In this document: positions 33,059 through 35,766 of the stretch, piece by piece
Layout of the letters: every line of letters begins with the position of its first letter
How positions within the stretch are numbered: the stretch's first letter is position 1
Assembly: GCA_002508705.1 (NCBI GenBank)
Contig: DAYL01000033.1
Coordinates: forward strand, 184,013-219,778
Reading direction: 5' to 3'
DNA: 35,766 nucleotides
Source: Methanoculleus sp. UBA374
GTDB lineage: Archaea; Halobacteriota; Methanomicrobia; Methanomicrobiales; Methanoculleaceae
Position numbers and translations under genes: made by a program
The notes under the pieces: model-generated
Told to the model about the DNA's origin: nothing
The model's input: the letters and a program-made list of their open reading frames with translations, nothing else
Database searches by the model: none

Positions 33059-33069
33059 TTCACCTCGAA
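32930..33069 (+). ncRNA. Putative TnpB guide RNA (omega/reRNA) scaffold region
   Basis: In TnpB elements the 3' end of tnpB and the right end of the element encode the guide RNA. Here that region includes the hairpin gcagg/cctgc at 33028-33043 and the run ggggtagttcacc near 33051-33064 at the element end. The guide would be the roughly 16-20 bases just outside, starting at 33070, in the ABC ATPase tail. The 5' boundary is a guess; expression is unproven. Confidence 0.5.
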
Positions 33070-33095
33070 CACGTCGGCCGGGCGGAGGGCGGAGC

Positions 33096-33797
33096 ATGAG
33101 CACGCTCGGCGTCATCGCCCGCCGCGAAATAAGACTCGCCATCCGGAACCGGAGCATCCTCATCTCCGGGCTGATCTTCGCCGTCTGGCTCCCGGTCATG
33201 TCCGCCCTCGGGATCGCCGCAGGTGCCGGTGAAGAGGTTACGATCCTTGCCGGCAGCATCGCCGCCGTCACCCTCCCGGTCGGGATCTTCATGGGCTACA
33301 TCTTCTGTGCCGACGCGTTCCTCCGGGAGAAGCGGGACGGCACCATCGAGACGCTCCTCTGCGCCCCGGTCTCGCTCCGCCGCCTCTGGGAGGGGAAAGC
33401 AGCCGGAGTTGCGGTGCCTGCGTACCTGATGACCCTCTTCTCTGCGATAGTGACCGTCGCGGCGGTCACCGGTCTCACCGACGCTCCCATCGCCGCCGAA
33501 CCCCTGCTTCTCCTTCACCTCGCGGTCGTCGTCCCGATCTGGATCGCCGCCGCGGCAGGGCTCATCGGCGCGGCCCAGCTCGCACTCGGGATGCGGGAGA
33601 ACCAGATCCTCGGGTTCGTCTTCATCTTCGGGTTCATCTTCCTGATCGTCGGGCTCCAGGGGATTGCGCCGGGCGGACCGGGCCTTTCGGCGACGACGGA
33701 GGGGGTCCTTGCGATTGCAGGGATAGCGCTTCTTGCCCTTGCCCGGTTCATCGCCGGAAAGGTAACGAAGGAGCGGATTGTCCGGACGATCCCGTAA
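33096..33797 (+). CDS. ABC-2-type exporter permease
   Basis: A 233-residue membrane protein with about six hydrophobic segments, starting MSTLGVIARREIRLAIRNRSIL and including LPVGIFMGYIFCADAFLREKRDGTIETLLCAPVSLRRLWEGKA, typical of ABC-2 permeases of the archaeal kind. It pairs with the ATPase at 30848; before the insertion the two genes overlapped by ATGA. The element now separates the permease from its promoter and ribosome binding site, which were in the ATPase tail, although GGCGGAGGGCGGAGC (33081-33095) remains and may still serve. Substrate is unknown. A hairpin-like aacgggga/tccccgtt follows at 33797-33827. Confidence 0.85.
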   Translation: MSTLGVIARREIRLAIRNRSILISGLIFAVWLPVMSALGIAAGAGEEVTILAGSIAAVTLPVGIFMGYIFCADAFLREKRDGTIETLLCAPVSLRRLWEGKAAGVAVPAYLMTLFSAIVTVAAVTGLTDAPIAAEPLLLLHLAVVVPIWIAAAAGLIGAAQLALGMRENQILGFVFIFGFIFLIVGLQGIAPGGPGLSATTEGVLAIAGIALLALARFIAGKVTKERIVRTIP

Positions 33798-33831
33798 ACG
33801 GGGAAAAGTCCCTCCCAAATCCCCGTTCCGA

Positions 33832-33840
33832 CAAAAAAAA
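33832..33840 (-). terminator. T-run terminator of serS (minus strand)
   Basis: Nine A residues on the plus strand give a T-run on the minus strand about 35 bases after the serS stop, a typical archaeal terminator. The neighbouring inverted repeat aacgggga (33797-33804)/tccccgtt (33820-33827) could form a hairpin in the convergent ABC transcript. Confidence 0.5.
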
Positions 33841-33874
33841 GTAATGCCGGTTCTTCTTATAAACCCGGGGCTGC

Positions 33875-35152
33875 CTACAGCGTCTCCTCGCCGTAGAGGT
33901 ACGGCCTGAGCGCCTCCGGGATCGTGACCGAACCGTCCTCATTCTGGTAGTTCTCGAGGATCGCCCGGATCGCGCGGGATGTCGCGATCGCGGTGCTGTT
34001 CAGAGTGTGTACGTAGCGCTTCGAGGTGAAGTCGACGGGATCGCGCACCTTAATGTTCAGCCTGACCGCCTGGTAGGCCGTGCAGTTCGAGCAGGAGACC
34101 ACCTCGCGGTAGCGCTCCTCGCGCGGCATCCAGACCTCGATATCGTACTTCTTTGCGGCGACGGTCCCGATATCCCCGGTGCAGATCAGGACGACCCGGT
34201 AAGGGAGGCCGAGCCGCTGGAAAACTTCTTCGGCATTCGCCAGCAACTCCTCGTGGAGGGCCCCGGACTGCTCCGGGACGCAGTAGATGAACTGCTCCAC
34301 CTTGTGGAACTGGTGGACGCGGAAGAGCCCTTTCGTATCGATCCCGTGCGCCCCGATCTCGCGCCGGAAGCACGGGCTTAGCCCGGCGAGCCGGATCGGC
34401 AGGTCCTTCGTCTCGAAGATCTCGTCGCTGTACATCGCGGCCATCGGGTGCTCGCTCGTCGCGATGAGATACTCGTCCTCCCCGTCGATCTTGTACATAA
34501 CGTTCTCAAAGTCCGCAAGGTCGGTCACGCCCTCGTATGCAGCCCGGTTCAGCATATAGGGGGGGATGATCGGAGTATACCCGCGCTTGACGAGGAGGTC
34601 CATCGCAAATCGCTGAAGCGCCATATCGAGCAGGGCGAGCCTGCCCTTCAGGAAATAAAATCCAGCTCCGGCGATCTTCGTCGCGCGTTCAAAGTCCGCC
34701 CAGTCGTGCTCAACGGCGAGCGAGCCATGGTTCTTCATGTCGAACGCGGGAACCTTCGGTTCGCCCCAGCGCCGGATCTCGACGTTCTCCGTATCGTCCT
34801 TGCCGATGGGCACGCTCTCGTCCAGGATGTTCGGCAGCCGCATCAGGCGGTATCTCACCGATGCCGTGAGCGTATCGCGCTCCGCCTCCGCCTCCTTAAC
34901 CCGTTCCGGAAGGCCCGCCGCCTCGGCGAGGAGACCCGCGATATCTTCTCCCGCCTTCCTTGCCTGGCTGATCTCGCGAGAGATGATGTTTCTTCGGTTG
35001 CGCAGGTCTCCGATCTCCACGGTGAGTTTCCGTGCCCTCCGGTCCATCTCCAGCACCTCATCGACCCAGGCCAGTTTTTGGATGTCTCCTCTCTTCGTGA
35101 GGTCTGCCCTGACGGTCTCGGGGTGTGCACGAACGAACTTCAACTCAAGCAT
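33875..35152 (-). CDS. serS: Seryl-tRNA synthetase
   Basis: A 425-residue class II aminoacyl-tRNA synthetase of the common (bacterial/eukaryotic-like) type, which charges tRNA-Ser and also tRNA-Sec where present. The N-terminal long coiled-coil arm (about 30-100, WVDEVLEMDRRARKLTVEIG...) binds the tRNA variable arm. Motif 2 is in PCFRREIGAHGIDTKGLFRVHQFHKVEQF and motif 3 in NSTAIATSRAIRAILENYQ. It is not the methanogen-specific SerRS, whose layout differs. A TATA-like sequence lies near 35180-35195 on the minus strand, so the leader is short. Confidence 0.95.
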   Translation of the reverse strand: MLELKFVRAHPETVRADLTKRGDIQKLAWVDEVLEMDRRARKLTVEIGDLRNRRNIISREISQARKAGEDIAGLLAEAAGLPERVKEAEAERDTLTASVRYRLMRLPNILDESVPIGKDDTENVEIRRWGEPKVPAFDMKNHGSLAVEHDWADFERATKIAGAGFYFLKGRLALLDMALQRFAMDLLVKRGYTPIIPPYMLNRAAYEGVTDLADFENVMYKIDGEDEYLIATSEHPMAAMYSDEIFETKDLPIRLAGLSPCFRREIGAHGIDTKGLFRVHQFHKVEQFIYCVPEQSGALHEELLANAEEVFQRLGLPYRVVLICTGDIGTVAAKKYDIEVWMPREERYREVVSCSNCTAYQAVRLNIKVRDPVDFTSKRYVHTLNSTAIATSRAIRAILENYQNEDGSVTIPEALRPYLYGEETL

Positions 35153-35262
35153 ATTGTCTCAGTACATACTTTGCCACGACGGTATATGGATATGGTCATG
35201 TCGGCCTCTGCCTCATCGGACGCATGCAAGACCGGTTCACCCCGCCCGGCCAAACACCTACT

Positions 35263-35270
35263 CTTATAAT
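35263..35270 (+). promoter_or_regulatory. TATA box for the small membrane protein gene at 35295
   Basis: cttataat lies 25-32 bases before the ATG at 35295, so the transcript probably begins at or just before the start codon (leaderless). Confidence 0.5.
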
Positions 35271-35294
35271 TCCCCGCGATCCAACTCTCTTCGC

Positions 35295-35747
35295 ATGGAA
35301 AAAAACCAGAAGATCATCCTGGCGGCAGGCTGCCTTGTCACGTTCGGGCTCTTCTTCATCGACCCCTTCTTCGCCCTCATCGCGCTGGTCTGTGTGCTCG
35401 CCCTCCTGATGAGTTTCCATATCATGGGAGATATGGCGGCCTATCCGCTCGTCACGGCGGAACTCTCCGAAAACGCCCGGGAGATCGTCGTCACCAACGC
35501 GGGCACCGAACGTGCGCGGAATATTCGTGTCGCCCTCGTCCCGCTCAACGTCGAGTTCGAAGTCGCGTCGCTCGACCCGGATGAGAAATCCGGATTCAGC
35601 CTTACGTCAATGGTCTCCGAGGCGAAAGCGGTCGTCACGTACGAGAACTCCGCCGGCCGGGAGTTCTCGCGCTCGTACCCGCTCTCGGCGCTTGGGGCCG
35701 GGTACGACCCTACCGAGCCGATGTTCCCGATCTTCGGGAATAAGTGA
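35295..35747 (+). CDS. Two-helix membrane protein with extracellular-like beta domain
   Basis: A 150-residue protein I do not recognise. Two hydrophobic helices (about 7-22 and 25-42, IILAAGCLVTFGLFFIDPFFALIALVCVLALLM) form a hairpin, followed by a beta-rich soluble domain (TAELSENAREIVVTNAGTERARNIRVALVPLNVEFEVASLDPDEK) resembling DUF11/CARDB-like domains, where NAG..A.N..V is typical. Its function is unknown. No ribosome binding site is seen, in line with a leaderless start. Confidence 0.65.
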   Translation: MEKNQKIILAAGCLVTFGLFFIDPFFALIALVCVLALLMSFHIMGDMAAYPLVTAELSENAREIVVTNAGTERARNIRVALVPLNVEFEVASLDPDEKSGFSLTSMVSEAKAVVTYENSAGREFSRSYPLSALGAGYDPTEPMFPIFGNK

Positions 35748-35766
35748 CGGGAACTGGTGCGCCCGG

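Larger units (their letters stand above)
31760..33069 (+). mobile_element. TnpB-only IS200/IS605-type element inserted in an ABC gene
   Basis: A 1310-base element with one gene, tnpB, and no tnpA in the window. Its ends are set by the disrupted gene: joining 31759 to 33070 restores the ATPase frame and an ATGA overlap with the permease. Left flank is TTGAA (31755-31759), a target-type sequence like those used by IS605-family elements. The bases gaa occur at both edges, so the exact ends may shift by up to three bases. Subterminal hairpins occur at 31771-31784 and 31796-31833 (left) and 33028-33043 (right). No target duplication is visible, as expected for this family. It needs TnpA from elsewhere to move. 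Confidence 0.8.

Noticed and set aside
31870..33099. A 409-codon open frame overlapping tnpB in another frame and ending at the permease start.
   Set aside because: Only its last 10 codons are real, as the tail of the ABC ATPase; the rest is a shadow of tnpB.
1..35766. CRISPR arrays and rRNA genes.
   Set aside because: No regularly spaced direct repeats of CRISPR type and no rRNA sequence were seen on reading the window.

Overview
The window reads as chromosomal DNA of a hydrogenotrophic methanogen of the order Methanomicrobiales, most likely Methanoculleus or a close relative. It is GC-rich, has archaeal TATA-type promoters, and carries an F420-dependent secondary alcohol dehydrogenase (adf) that I recognise as very similar to the Methanoculleus thermophilicus enzyme. 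It also has archaeal family B DNA polymerase, indolepyruvate:ferredoxin oxidoreductase and archaeal XPD-like helicase genes. The genus is an inference from remembered sequences, not from a search.

Layout. Positions 1-1100 are a gene graveyard: a frameshifted cupin copy and remnants of signal-transduction genes. At 1525-2948 are adf and an intact cupin. A small membrane protein (3063-3311, minus) is followed by a plus-strand run from 3544 to 7571: XPD-like helicase, overlapping O6-alkylguanine-DNA alkyltransferase, ketopantoate reductase and a MobA-like nucleotidyltransferase. A secreted beta-propeller protein (7912-9099) converges on the pyrDK pair (minus). A symmetric double-TATA region separates pyrDK from malate/lactate dehydrogenase, which overlaps DNA polymerase B. 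Then come a BlaI-type repressor with a palindromic operator and a BlaR1-like M56 metalloprotease with a Firmicutes-like C-terminal part.

From 16538 to 19835 (minus) lies a secreted subtilase, unusual in having Glu at the catalytic Asp position, followed by two duplicated lipoprotein genes, the second broken by a TGA. Next are two conserved hypotheticals (one with a signal-peptidase/LexA-like fold lacking the nucleophile), a beta-helix membrane protein, an Rsm22/METTL17-like methyltransferase with a four-cysteine cluster, iorB-iorA, two identical tRNA-Ile(GAT) genes, a DUF2769 protein, a zinc ribbon and a ribbon-helix-helix-like protein preceded by a perfect inverted repeat around its TATA box. 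A nucleobase/xanthine-type permease follows.

The most striking structure is at 30848-33797: an ABC exporter operon (ATPase + permease) whose ATPase 3' end is interrupted by a TnpB-only IS200/IS605-type element. Removing 31760-33069 restores the ATPase reading frame exactly and recreates an ATGA stop/start overlap with the permease, so both element ends, the TTGAA flank and the putative RNA guide can be read from the sequence. The window ends with seryl-tRNA synthetase and a small membrane protein.
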